A stretch of 56,788 nt of DNA from Nocardia cerradoensis NBRC 101014 (lineage in GTDB: Bacteria; Actinomycetota; Actinomycetes; Mycobacteriales; Mycobacteriaceae). The notes under the pieces were generated by a model that was given only the letters and a program-made list of their open reading frames with translations, searched no databases and was not told the DNA's origin. Positions 35,874 to 44,620 of this stretch are shown piece by piece. A program made the translations under genes and the position numbers. The DNA is taken from the NCBI RefSeq assembly GCF_000308535.1, contig NZ_BAFW01000257.1, forward strand, positions 1 through 56,788, in the 5' to 3' direction. Positions within the stretch are counted from its first letter, which is position 1. Each line of letters begins with the position of its first letter.

Positions 35874-37007
35874 GTGGTCGCGATCGTTGCGGATCTGCCG
35901 CGCGCGGCGCGCAATATCTGGGCGGTGTCGTTCGGCGACGGAATCGAGCCCTACCGGCCGGCGCCGTCCACACCGATCAGTGAGCAGCCACACAACCGGC
36001 TGCTGCGCTACGACCGCGAGGAACCGGGGACCGGAAATCCGGTGCTGCTGGTACCGCCGCTCGCGGTCACACCCGCCTGCTTCGACCTGCGGGACGGCCA
36101 GAGCCTCGTGCGCTATCTGCTCGGCATCGGCAAACAGCCGTATGTGGTCGACTACGGCGATTTCGATTACGGCGACCGCGATCTCGGCCTCGAGCACTGG
36201 ACCCACGGCATCGTGCCGGACGCGGTGCGCCGCGTGGCCGCCGAACACGGGCGACCCGTGGACGTGATCGGCTGGTCCCTGGGTGGGGCGCTCGCGATGA
36301 TCGCCGCCGCCGCCCATGCGGATCTGCCGATCGGGTCGGTCACCGGCCTGGCTACCCCGTTCGACCAGCGCCGCACCCCGTTTCTGGTGCCGGTCCGGAT
36401 GGCGGGGCGGCTGACCGGTGGACGCGGCGTCGCCCTGGCGACCAGATTGCTCGGCGGGGCCCCGCGCGAGCTGGTCCGGCTCGGCTTCCGGTTACAGGCC
36501 TTCGATCGTGAGCTGACCCGCCCGCTGTTCATCGCCCGGCATGCCTCCGACACCGAGGCGCTGGCCCGCATGGAAGCGGTCGACCGCTTCATGGCGACCA
36601 TGCCCGGCTATCCCGGACGTTCGCTGTGGCAGATCTATCGCAGTCTCGTGTTGCGAAACGAATTGGCGGAGGGCGTGATTCGACTGCGTTCGGATCTCGT
36701 CGTGGATCTGTCGAAACTGACCTGCCGGGTGCTGCTGATCGGCAGCCGCACCGACATGCTGGTGCCCGCCGGTTCCACCCGCCGCGGTGTGGACCTGCTC
36801 ACCGGCGCCGCCGAGGTGCGGTTCGTGGAGGTGTCCGGCGGACACCTGGGGCTGATGGTCGGCCCCGACGCGGCCGGATCGACCTGGCCCGCGATCGGCG
36901 ATTTCCTCGGCGACTCCTCGGGCGGCTCGGCCGCTTCCGATCAGATCAAACCGAGTTCGCGCGCCCGTGTGATGGCCTCGGCCCGGGATCCGCTACCCAG
37001 TTTGTGA
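35874..37007 (+). CDS. Alpha/beta hydrolase related to PHA synthases
   Basis: A 377-aa alpha/beta hydrolase. The opening NPVLLVPPLAVTPACFDLRD and YGDFDYGDRDLGLEHW are typical of class III PHA synthase-like proteins. The nucleophile elbow is GWSLGG (133-138, S135) instead of the Cys of true PHA synthases, so it is more likely a hydrolase or acyltransferase. Asp in SRTDMLVPAG and His in SGGHLGLMVG complete the triad. GTG at 35874 follows AAGGGA. A separate promoter is possible in the 160-bp gap, with GTTATATGTAAC near 35741. The last 22 codons overlap the convergent luxR gene by 67 bp. Confidence 0.82.
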   Translation: MVAIVADLPRAARNIWAVSFGDGIEPYRPAPSTPISEQPHNRLLRYDREEPGTGNPVLLVPPLAVTPACFDLRDGQSLVRYLLGIGKQPYVVDYGDFDYGDRDLGLEHWTHGIVPDAVRRVAAEHGRPVDVIGWSLGGALAMIAAAAHADLPIGSVTGLATPFDQRRTPFLVPVRMAGRLTGGRGVALATRLLGGAPRELVRLGFRLQAFDRELTRPLFIARHASDTEALARMEAVDRFMATMPGYPGRSLWQIYRSLVLRNELAEGVIRLRSDLVVDLSKLTCRVLLIGSRTDMLVPAGSTRRGVDLLTGAAEVRFVEVSGGHLGLMVGPDAAGSTWPAIGDFLGDSSGGSAASDQIKPSSRARVMASARDPLPSL

Positions 37008-39664
37008 TAGATCCCGCGCAGGTGTGTTTTGACGGTATTGATCGAAACACCCATGCCCTCGGCGATATTCAGCGTCGTCATCCCGGACGGCAGCTGGCGC
37101 AACACCGACATCTCGGTTTCGGTCAGCCCCGGATTGTGCGCCGTGCCGCGAGCCGACGGATGGACCCGGATCAGATCGACCAGCCGGTCGTGATGACCGA
37201 AACGGCCGACCGAACCGTCCAGTAACGCAACGATTCCCGGCACCTCCAGGAACGGTCGCACGATCCGGTCGTCGGCCGCGTGATGCAGCGCCTGCGCCAG
37301 CGCCTCGTAGGCCTTGACCGGGCGGTCCAGGTGGTCGGATGCGGCGGCGTACAACAGCCAGCCCGTGACCGCGGTGAGCGCGGGCAGCCCGTCGGTCCGG
37401 CGCAGCAGTGGCTGCAGCAGTTCGAGTGTCGTCGACGAGGTCTGCGCGTACTCCGACAGGCAGGCCTGCGCCAGCACGACCTCGGGTGTGTGGCCCAGCA
37501 CCGCGATCGCTCGCTCGACCAGAGTCTGTGCGCCGACGCGGGATTGGATCCGCAGCAGTGCCGACACCGTGTGCAGGACCAGATTGCCCGCGCAGCGCGG
37601 TGGTGCCGGCTCGGCGAGCATGTCGAGCAGCTGCATCCGCAGCGTATCGGCGGCCAGGAAACGATCTGTGGCGGAATCGAATTCGATCAGCCGGAGCAGC
37701 GCGAGCGCCTGCCGGTCGGCGGTCGGCGCGGGGGACAGGCCGCTCGTCGTGGCGGGTGGGAGCTGCCCGCGGGCCTCGATCGGATCACCCTGCAGATAGT
37801 GCGCGTAGGCGATCATCGCCTGGGCATGGGTCATCGCGGAATGCGTGTGCAGGCCGTACTTCTCGGCGAGTTCCACGGCGTGCTCGGCCCGCTTGCACAT
37901 CACCGTGAGATGGCCGCCGATACCGCCGCACAGTGCCAATCGCGTCGCCGCCGGCACGACGAAGCGGCCCAGTCCGGCATGTTCGGCCAGCGCGAGCGCC
38001 TGCCACAGTCCCGGTTCGGCGCGCGCGACATCGCCGCGGTGCAGATGCGCATTCGCCATCTGCAGGACGATGTAGCAGTCCAGTTCGGCATGACCGGTCG
38101 GCGTGGGCGTCGCCGGCTCGGGCGCAGCGGGTTCGGCGCCCGTCAATACCGCGACATCGGCGACCACCGCGGTGCGCAGCGCGAGCAGCCAGGACGCGGG
38201 TACCAGGGCGGAGGCCGAACAGGGTTCTGCTCCGAGTCGATCCAGATACGCCGTGCACGCCGCCACGTCCCCGCGGCTCACGGCCTCGGCGATGCGCAGC
38301 AGCTGGACGAATTGATCGTCGGCGAGTTCGCCGACGTCGTCGAGCCTGGCGAAGAAGGACGGCCCGTCCCCGCCGAACACCAACCTCGGGCCGTGTTCGC
38401 GGATGAACCGCGACAGCTGCGGGTGCCCCGGTACGGCGAGCACATGATGCAGTGCCGCCGACGGCATCCGGGCATCGACGAACCATCCCGAACAACTGCG
38501 GTGAAGGCGCGGCAGCCGGTTCGCAAGCGTGCGCGCGGCCTCGGCGAGCAGGTAGGCGCGCAGCATCGGGTGATAGCTGTGCCACAGTTCGCCGTGGCGG
38601 GCCACGCACGTGATAGGCATATTGTTGCGCAGCAGATATTCCAGTGTGGCCGGGGCGGATTCGCCGACCAGCTCGGTGGCCAGCGCGACACTGAACTCCT
38701 CGGGCACCGCGGTGGCGAGCAGGAAGTGCAGCGCATCGTCGGGCAGCGCGCCCAGCAATTCGCCGACGAGGAAGTCGCTGATGGCGTGGGGCGCGCGAGC
38801 CAATGCCGCCAACGCGGTCGGCCGGTCCTGCGGATTCGCGGCCAGATAGATCGCGGCGATCCGTACGAGTGCGGCCCAGCCGCAGGTCAGACGTTGGATT
38901 CCGGCGATATCGGCGGCGCTCAGGTGGAGATCGTGCTGGCCGAGCAGGGCCGCGGTGCGTTCGTTGTCGAGCGCGAGTTCGCGCGCGGTCAGACGGGTGA
39001 GCCGGCCACTCAGTTCGAGCCCGTGCCATCGCAGCGGCGGATCGAACCGGCCCGTGACGATCGTCGTCAGGGTCGGCGGTGCGTTTTCGACGACATATTC
39101 CAGCCCTGCCAGGGCCAAGGGGTCGGTCAGCAGGTGGGCGTCGTCGAGGACGAGCACGGTCGGTTCGGCTCGCTCGGTCAGCCGGTCCACCAGTGTCGCC
39201 GGTTCGGCGAGCGGACCGGTGGGGTCGCGGTCCGGTGATCCGGCGGGGAGGTCGAGCACTCCGGCGATCGCACGCCACAGATCGGCCGATTCGCCGCGGC
39301 GCCCGGTGAAGGTCAGCCAGCCCACCCGGCAGTCGGAATGCCGGGTCGTCAGTCGCGTCACCCAGTCGGCGGCCAGCACGGTCTTGCCGGTTCCGGCGGG
39401 GGCGCAGATCAATACGGCCTGTCCGGCGCCGGTCGCCGCCGCCTCGTCGATGCGAGCGTGGGCGCCGGGAAGCGACAGCGGTACGAAGGAGAGTTCGGGC
39501 ACGCCGAGTTGGAGGCCACTGCGAATGGTGGCAACGTTTGAGCTATCAGCTAACGATCGCGTTATTCTGGGCGAAGCGTTCAAAGCGCCTCCCGGAGCTG
39601 TGCCTTCGCCGAAGGCAATGTCGGTGAAGCCTGCTTTCTCCAAACTGAAACGTACACTAATCAT
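36941..39664 (-). CDS. MalT/LAL-type LuxR-family transcriptional regulator
   Basis: A large (up to 907 aa) ATP-dependent activator. Walker A is APAGTGKT (88-95), followed by VLVLDDAHLL as Walker B; a long helical TPR-like middle follows; the C-terminal LuxR helix-turn-helix is LTETEMSVLRQLPSGMTTLN with GVSINTVKTHLRGIYHKL. Such STAND proteins oligomerise on binding an inducer. It converges with the hydrolase and probably activates part of the neighbouring cluster. The ATG at 39664 lacks a good ribosome site; the first 50 residues look poorly conserved, and a start as late as the GTG at 39502 is possible. Confidence 0.9.
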   Translation of the reverse strand: MISVRFSLEKAGFTDIAFGEGTAPGGALNASPRITRSLADSSNVATIRSGLQLGVPELSFVPLSLPGAHARIDEAAATGAGQAVLICAPAGTGKTVLAADWVTRLTTRHSDCRVGWLTFTGRRGESADLWRAIAGVLDLPAGSPDRDPTGPLAEPATLVDRLTERAEPTVLVLDDAHLLTDPLALAGLEYVVENAPPTLTTIVTGRFDPPLRWHGLELSGRLTRLTARELALDNERTAALLGQHDLHLSAADIAGIQRLTCGWAALVRIAAIYLAANPQDRPTALAALARAPHAISDFLVGELLGALPDDALHFLLATAVPEEFSVALATELVGESAPATLEYLLRNNMPITCVARHGELWHSYHPMLRAYLLAEAARTLANRLPRLHRSCSGWFVDARMPSAALHHVLAVPGHPQLSRFIREHGPRLVFGGDGPSFFARLDDVGELADDQFVQLLRIAEAVSRGDVAACTAYLDRLGAEPCSASALVPASWLLALRTAVVADVAVLTGAEPAAPEPATPTPTGHAELDCYIVLQMANAHLHRGDVARAEPGLWQALALAEHAGLGRFVVPAATRLALCGGIGGHLTVMCKRAEHAVELAEKYGLHTHSAMTHAQAMIAYAHYLQGDPIEARGQLPPATTSGLSPAPTADRQALALLRLIEFDSATDRFLAADTLRMQLLDMLAEPAPPRCAGNLVLHTVSALLRIQSRVGAQTLVERAIAVLGHTPEVVLAQACLSEYAQTSSTTLELLQPLLRRTDGLPALTAVTGWLLYAAASDHLDRPVKAYEALAQALHHAADDRIVRPFLEVPGIVALLDGSVGRFGHHDRLVDLIRVHPSARGTAHNPGLTETEMSVLRQLPSGMTTLNIAEGMGVSINTVKTHLRGIYHKLGSGSRAEAITRARELGLI

Positions 39665-39818
39665 TTGCTGAAATCGGTCAAAATGTGCGTTCCATCATGA
39701 TTTCGAATCGGTCTCGGGCCGTCGAATTCGGCCGTGGCGCAGGACGTACCGGGCCGGTCGGAGCCGTAGTGTCGGTCGGAGAATCGACAGTCCGGTCTGT
39801 GGCGGCGAGGTAATTCCG

Positions 39819-40955
39819 ATGCAATTGCGACGAGATCGGCCCGCGCGGGCCGAACGAGCAGCTCCGCCACCCGCTTCCGGGGGAACATGGCCGCTTCCGC
39901 GCGGACTGATCGTGATGCTGTCCGTCGCCGCCGCCGTGGTGGCAGTCCTGGGGATGAAGGCGTTCGCCGGTGTGCTCGGCCCCACCTTCCTGGCGCTGAT
40001 GCTGACCATGGCCGTTCAGCCGGTGCAGACCTGGGTGCAGCGGCGCGGCTGGCGGCCGTGGATCGGCATGGTGGCGGCGCTGATCCTGGTCGTCCTGATT
40101 CTGCTCGTCCTGCTCGGCGCGCTGGTGCTCTCGATCGCGCAATTGGCGTCCGAACTGCCGAAATACTCCGACAAACTCGACGACATGCTCAACGGTGTGC
40201 GGGATACGCTCGCCGATCTGGGAGTGGATACCGAGCAGATCCACAACGCGCTCAACGGACTGGATGTGGGCAAGGTCGTCGATGTCCTGTCCGTGGCGCT
40301 GAGCAATGCGCTCGGAATCTTCTCCAATCTGTTCTTCGTGCTGGCACTGCTGCTGTTCATGGCGATCGACGGCATGATGATCGATCGCAAATTGGTGGTG
40401 GTCGCCAAGGCGCGACCCGAAATCGCTTATGCGCTGGGCGTATTCGCCAGCGGCACCCGGAAGTACCTGGTGGTTTCCACGGTATTCGGCTTGATCGTCG
40501 CCGTCTTCGACGGTGGAGCGCTGTGGCTGATGGGCGTGCCGCTTCCGCTCCTGTGGGCGCTGCTGTCGTTCATCACCAACTACATTCCGAATATCGGTTT
40601 CGTCATCGGCTTGATTCCGCCGGCGCTGCTCGCGCTGCTCGACAGCGGTCCGGTGCTGATGGTGTGGGTGATCGTCGTCTACTCGGTGATCAATTTCGTG
40701 ATCCAGTCGATCATCCAGCCCAAATTCGTCGGGGATGCGGTCGGCCTGAGCGTGACCGTGACGTTCCTGTCGCTGGTTTTCTGGTCGTGGGTCCTGGGCG
40801 CGCTCGGTGCGCTGCTGGCGATTCCGCTGACCCTGCTGATGAAGGCGCTGCTGCTCGATATCGATCCGACCACCCGGTGGGTCGGTGTGCTGATCCAGGA
40901 CCGCGCGCCCGATCCGGACGAGCACCCCGCGCCCGTTCCGGACGAGCAACCGTAG
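39819..40955 (+). CDS. AI-2E family transporter (PerM/YdiK-like membrane protein)
   Basis: A 378-aa polytopic membrane protein of the AI-2E exporter/UPF0118 family. It has N-terminal helices (LIVMLSVAAAVVAVLGMKAF, MVAALILVVLILLVLLG), a soluble helical loop (ASELPKYSDKLDDMLNGV), then the conserved C-terminal block with FITNYIPNIGFVIGLIPP, VIVVYSVINFVIQSIIQP and FWSWVLGALGALLAIPLTLL. Members export signals or ions; substrate here is unknown. It is divergent from the luxR gene. The acidic Pro-rich tail ends the protein. GGCGAGG precedes the ATG at 39819. Confidence 0.9.
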   Translation: MQLRRDRPARAERAAPPPASGGTWPLPRGLIVMLSVAAAVVAVLGMKAFAGVLGPTFLALMLTMAVQPVQTWVQRRGWRPWIGMVAALILVVLILLVLLGALVLSIAQLASELPKYSDKLDDMLNGVRDTLADLGVDTEQIHNALNGLDVGKVVDVLSVALSNALGIFSNLFFVLALLLFMAIDGMMIDRKLVVVAKARPEIAYALGVFASGTRKYLVVSTVFGLIVAVFDGGALWLMGVPLPLLWALLSFITNYIPNIGFVIGLIPPALLALLDSGPVLMVWVIVVYSVINFVIQSIIQPKFVGDAVGLSVTVTFLSLVFWSWVLGALGALLAIPLTLLMKALLLDIDPTTRWVGVLIQDRAPDPDEHPAPVPDEQP

Positions 40956-40967
40956 CCGGCGGCGACC

Positions 40968-41186
40968 TCAGCCTGCCGAGTCGGGCAGTTGCGCCATACC
41001 CAGCAGCGTCAGGCCGAGCGAGTCGATCCGCGCGAGCACACCCCGCATGGCCGTGGCATCGGAGAGTGCGCCGAACAGCGTGGTCGTGCCGGCCGAGGAA
41101 TGCTCGCTGCGGCTCAACTCCGGAAATGCCGCCAGGGCCCGTTCGGACAATTCACCATCGATGACGAACTGATAGCGGATCGACAA
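40968..41186 (-). CDS. Small conserved actinobacterial protein of unknown function
   Basis: A protein of about 72 aa (SIRYQFVIDGELSERALAAF to LLGMAQLPDSAG). The pattern of an N-terminal strand, a TTTLFGALSDATAMRGVLAR helix and a C-terminal GLTLLGM strand is common in short actinobacterial proteins of a ferredoxin-like fold; I know no function. The TTG at 41186 is preferred because GAGGAGG lies upstream; a GTG at 41198 overlaps that ribosome site. Longer in-frame extensions to 41327 have no conserved look. It converges on the AI-2E gene (12 bp between stops). Confidence 0.65.
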   Translation of the reverse strand: MSIRYQFVIDGELSERALAAFPELSRSEHSSAGTTTLFGALSDATAMRGVLARIDSLGLTLLGMAQLPDSAG

Positions 41187-41323
41187 CGACCAACTCACCT
41201 CCTCGGCCGGGTTACCTGCTCGCCTCCAGGCTCGTGCATCACCGCTGGTGGGCGCCTCATCCGCCCGGGATGAGCTCGAGATCCGGCCGCGAACGGGTCC
41301 GGCGGAACGCCCGCGCCCGCTAC

Positions 41324-41340
41324 TCACCCGTCACGGGTGA
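41324..41340. promoter_or_regulatory. Perfect palindrome upstream of the DUF7144 gene
   Basis: TCACCCGT-C-ACGGGTGA, 8-bp arms with a one-base centre, 64 bp before the start at 41405. A compact operator is likely; the binding protein is unknown. Confidence 0.55.
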
Positions 41341-41404
41341 AGTCAACGCGCGTCGCGATGGGCACATTCATGGGAAAGCCCCTCGGCTGGGAAGGAGTTC
41401 TGCC

Positions 41405-41818
41405 ATGACCACAACCCCGCAGGAGCATCCGGTACGTCAGGGCATCGCCGCCGGAACCTCGATCGGCGCGGCGATCCTGCTGGTCACCGTCGGTGTGCTC
41501 TCGATTCTGGAAGGAATTTCGGCGGTCGCCAACGACAACCTGTTCGTCGTGGGGATCGACTACGTCTACCAGTTCGACACCACGACCTGGGGATGGATCC
41601 ACATCGTGCTGGGGATTCTGCTGGTGATAGCCGCGCTCGGCCTGATGGCCGGCACCACATGGGGCCGGATCGTGGCAATCACGTTGGCGGCGTTGTCGAT
41701 TCTGGCGAACTTTTTGTGGCTGCCGTACTACCCGGCGTGGTCGATCCTGGTGATCGCGTTGAATGTCGTGGTGATCTGGGCGGTCGCGACCTGGCAGCCC
41801 GGCCCCGACCGCGTGTGA
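41405..41818 (+). CDS. DUF7144-type four-helix membrane protein
   Basis: A 137-aa membrane protein with four hydrophobic segments: GTSIGAAILLVTVGVLSILE, IHIVLGILLVIAALGLMAGT, WGRIVAITLAALSILANFLW and AWSILVIALNVVVIWAVATW. The GWIHIVLG and GxxWGRI motifs fit the DUF7144 family widespread in actinobacteria; function unknown. GGGAAGGAG lies before the ATG. A perfect palindrome upstream suggests specific control. It is monocistronic, with the cyclase gene starting 74 bp later. Confidence 0.8.
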   Translation: MTTTPQEHPVRQGIAAGTSIGAAILLVTVGVLSILEGISAVANDNLFVVGIDYVYQFDTTTWGWIHIVLGILLVIAALGLMAGTTWGRIVAITLAALSILANFLWLPYYPAWSILVIALNVVVIWAVATWQPGPDRV

Positions 41819-41892
41819 CCGACCGGGTCGCCCGGCTGTGACAAGTCATCGGCGGGCGACCCGGGTCCGGCGGGATCCGTATCGTCGGAATT

Positions 41893-42900
41893 ATGGCCTC
41901 CCCGGAGCTGTCGAAGCTGGTCCAGTCGGTTGTCGAACCGTATCTACTGGAGGGACCTCGCCGCTACAACCGGGTCGAGGTCGCGGAACTGTCGGGCGTA
42001 CCGTCCGATCTGTCCCGGCGGCTGTGGGTTTCGCTCGGCTTTCCGGCGCATGACGACGACGCCGCGGTCGAATTCACCGACGGCGATGTGAACGCGGTCC
42101 GGAACTTCCGCAGTCTCGACGCGCTGGCCGGCGCCGATGTGCGCCGGCAGCAGGCGGCCGCGCGCACCCTCGGGCAGTCGATGGCGCGACTGGCGGAATG
42201 GCAGGTCGATCTGGTCGCGGAGGAGATCGCCGACCGGATCCGGTCGATCACGGCGGGCGATCCCGGGGTGGACCAGGACAAGGTGGCCCGGGAGGCGACC
42301 GCCGAGGTGGTGTCGGCGCTGCAGCAACTGCAGGCATATGCGTGGCGGCGGCATCTCGCGGCGGCACTGACGCGGTCGCTGGCCGGGGACGGCACCGGAG
42401 AAACGTTGCGGGAGTTGGCCGTCGGATTCGCGGATATGGTCGGCTACACCCGGCTGACCCGGCATCTGGAAGCCGACGAACTGGACGATCTGCTCGAGTC
42501 GTTCGAATCCGTCACCACGGGTGCGATCACCGCGAACGGTGGCTGGACCATCAAGAACGTCGGCGACGAGGTCATGTTCGCGGCCGAATCCGCGGTGGCC
42601 GCCGGCCGGATCGCATTGGCGATCCAGGAGGCCACGACGAGTGCCGGGACCACTCCTGAACTGCGGGTCGGTCTGGCCTATGGGCAAGTGTTGCAACGGT
42701 TCGGTGATCTCTACGGTTCGGTCGTGAATACCGCGGCACGGCTGACCGGTGTCGCGCGGCCGGGCACCGTCCTGGTGGACGACGGCGCGGCAACACAATT
42801 GGCGGACGAACCCGAGTTCTCGCTGCGGAATCTGCGCAGCGTCCGAGTGCGGGGGATCAACCGTCTCGGTTCGCATGTGCTGCGGCGGAACGAAAGCTGA
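41893..42900 (+). CDS. Class III adenylate cyclase with N-terminal regulatory domain (Rv1264-like)
   Basis: A 335-aa soluble cyclase. Residues 1-170 form a helical regulatory domain (LSKLVQSVVEPYLLEGPRRY and RLWVSLGFP) resembling the pH-sensing module of M. tuberculosis Rv1264. The catalytic domain has metal Asp in VGFADMVGYTRLTR, the second metal Asp and adenine-selecting Lys in WTIKNVGDEVMF, and the transition-state residues in GDLYGSVVNTAARL. All needed residues for homodimeric cAMP synthesis look present. No strong ribosome site is seen before the ATG at 41893. The stop lies within the first copy of a 24-bp direct repeat. Confidence 0.9.
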   Translation: MASPELSKLVQSVVEPYLLEGPRRYNRVEVAELSGVPSDLSRRLWVSLGFPAHDDDAAVEFTDGDVNAVRNFRSLDALAGADVRRQQAAARTLGQSMARLAEWQVDLVAEEIADRIRSITAGDPGVDQDKVAREATAEVVSALQQLQAYAWRRHLAAALTRSLAGDGTGETLRELAVGFADMVGYTRLTRHLEADELDDLLESFESVTTGAITANGGWTIKNVGDEVMFAAESAVAAGRIALAIQEATTSAGTTPELRVGLAYGQVLQRFGDLYGSVVNTAARLTGVARPGTVLVDDGAATQLADEPEFSLRNLRSVRVRGINRLGSHVLRRNES

Positions 42901-42941
42901 AAGTGCTGCCGCACAACAAGCTGAAAGTGCTGCCGCACAAC
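42894..42941 (+). repeat. Perfect 24-bp tandem duplication at the cyclase 3' end
   Basis: Positions 42894-42917 and 42918-42941 are identical (start AAGCTGAAAG, end CCGCACAAC). The first copy contains the cyclase stop codon, so the duplication adds no residues. Confidence 0.95.
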
Positions 42942-43615
42942 GGAGGAAGCGGTCCGTGCGCCGGTCGGAAAAGCCCCGGGAATTGGAAGCGGGCCTCGGC
43001 GAAGGGGGGGAGTTAGCCGAGGCCCGCGTAGGGTCGGCCCGGGGGGAGGGGCCGACGTGACTGATCCTACGCGACGATTCTCGTTTGTGTCTGCATGAGG
43101 GGCGCTAGTTTCGAAATTTTTTTCTCTGGTGTGTTGCGGGGCACCTCGTCCGGTTTGCCGAGACGGGGGTGGACGTCACGGTGGTCGTCGCGAATTATGT
43201 TGCGACGCAACGGAATAAACGTGTTTCACGTGAAACGATCGAGGGTCGCGGAGCCTCGTCGCCGGCGTCGAATTCGGTAGCTGTGCGGGGGTGGCATCTC
43301 GCAGTCGTGGGCGTTTTCACACCTTTGGGGCTTTACGCGAGCGACGGTAGGTAGCCGCACGGGACGTACTCGAGTAGCGCACTACTCGCGACCCTCGAGA
43401 GCGGGCGCGAGAGTATCGAATCGGTCGCATCCCGCCGGCACCCCCGAGCACCGCCGGATCCCGGGATGCGACCACCTCCGCTTTCCGGCCGGTCGAGCCG
43501 GGTGCCCGACGGGCTTGTTCGGAGCGCGCTTATTCGGATGAACTTGTCGGTGGTGTGGGCAATACTGCACGGCAGTAGCAAACCTCACATTCACATCGAA
43601 CGGCAGGGGAAAAGC
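42942..43615. other. Gene-poor interval between cyclase and ABC exporter
   Basis: A 674-bp gap. It holds a G-run-rich stretch, a hairpin GTCGGCCC/GGGCCGAC (43033-43056) that may terminate cyclase transcription, an AT-rich patch with a T7 run near 43120, the 13-bp inverted repeat GTTGCGACGCAAC (43199-43211) and a parS site (43222-43237). No reading frame in it has coding character. Confidence 0.75.
43222..43237. promoter_or_regulatory. parS site, near-perfect
   Basis: TGTTTCACGTGAAACG, one terminal base from the perfect palindrome, the best match in the window. It is intergenic and about 25 kb rightward of oriC. Confidence 0.92.
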
Positions 43616-44620
43616 ATGCCCGACGCCATCATCGCCGAGGGTTTGGTCAAGAAGTACGGTCGGCTCGTCGCCCTCGACGGGCTCGATCTCGCGGTTCCCG
43701 AGGGGACGGTGACCGCACTGCTCGGCCCCAACGGCGCCGGGAAGACCACGACGGTCCGGGTGCTGACCACGTTGCTCACACCCGATGCCGGCCGCGCCAC
43801 GGTCGCCGGTATCGATGTCCTGCGCGAACCGCAGCGGTTACGCGCGCACATCGGCGCTTCCGGCCAGTACGCCGCCGTGGACGAATACCTCACCGGCTTC
43901 GAGAATCTGGAGATGGTGGGGCGGCTCTACCACCTGGGCATCCAGCGCAGTAAACAGCGCGCCCGGGAGCTGCTCGAACGCTTCCGGCTCAGCGATGCGG
44001 CCGATCGGCCGGTGAAGGGATACTCCGGCGGGATGCGGCGCCGTCTGGACCTGGCCGGAGCCCTGGTGGCGAATCCGCCGGTACTGTTCCTCGACGAGCC
44101 CACCACCGGCCTCGACCCGCGGGCCCGCCTGGATCTGTGGGATGTGATCGAGGAACTCGTCGCCGGCGGTACCACCCTGCTGCTGACCACGCAGTACATG
44201 GAGGAAGCGGACCGGCTGGCCGATGCCATCGCGGTGATCGACCACGGCACGGTCATCGCGCGCGGCACCGCCGACGAGCTCAAGACCCTGGTCGGCGGCG
44301 ACCGGATCGAGCTGACCGTCGAACACGCCGACGTCCTCGCCGTCGCGCAGCAGGCTTTGGCCGGGCTCGCCGTCGGCGATATCCACGTCGAACCGGGATT
44401 GCGGCGGCTCACCATCCCCGTCGACGACGGCTCACAGGCGCTGGTCGACACCATCGAACGGTTGTCCGCGCACCGGGTGCGCATCCAGGACGTGGGCCTG
44501 CGACGGCCCTCGCTCGACGACGTCTTCCTCACCCTGACCGGGCACGAGGCCGCCGACTCCATCGACCCGGCCGATGCCGCGCAGACCCTCGAACAAGCCA
44601 CGGAAGGACACAGCAGATGA
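43616..44620 (+). CDS. ABC transporter ATP-binding protein, DrrA-type
   Basis: A 334-aa ATPase. Walker A is GPNGAGKTTT, the ABC signature is YSGGMRRRLDLAGAL, and Walker B is VLFLDEPTTGLDPRARLDLW. The C-terminal DUF4162-like domain (GDRIELTVEHADVLAVAQQA) is typical of DrrA proteins that power export of daunorubicin-like drugs or lipids. The permease follows with an ATGA overlap. Substrate is unknown. The start at 43616 follows CAGGGGAAAA. The gene lies 380 bp beyond a parS site. Confidence 0.93.
   Translation: MPDAIIAEGLVKKYGRLVALDGLDLAVPEGTVTALLGPNGAGKTTTVRVLTTLLTPDAGRATVAGIDVLREPQRLRAHIGASGQYAAVDEYLTGFENLEMVGRLYHLGIQRSKQRARELLERFRLSDAADRPVKGYSGGMRRRLDLAGALVANPPVLFLDEPTTGLDPRARLDLWDVIEELVAGGTTLLLTTQYMEEADRLADAIAVIDHGTVIARGTADELKTLVGGDRIELTVEHADVLAVAQQALAGLAVGDIHVEPGLRRLTIPVDDGSQALVDTIERLSAHRVRIQDVGLRRPSLDDVFLTLTGHEAADSIDPADAAQTLEQATEGHSR

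Noticed and set aside
36941..39664. The LuxR/AI-2E pair as a LuxI/LuxR-style quorum-sensing module
   Set aside because: The regulator is a MalT/LAL STAND protein without an autoinducer domain, no synthase gene is present, and AI-2E-family proteins often have other substrates.
43095..43354. Small reading frames in the cyclase-ABC gap
   Set aside because: They lack ribosome sites, cross the parS site and have no protein-like composition.
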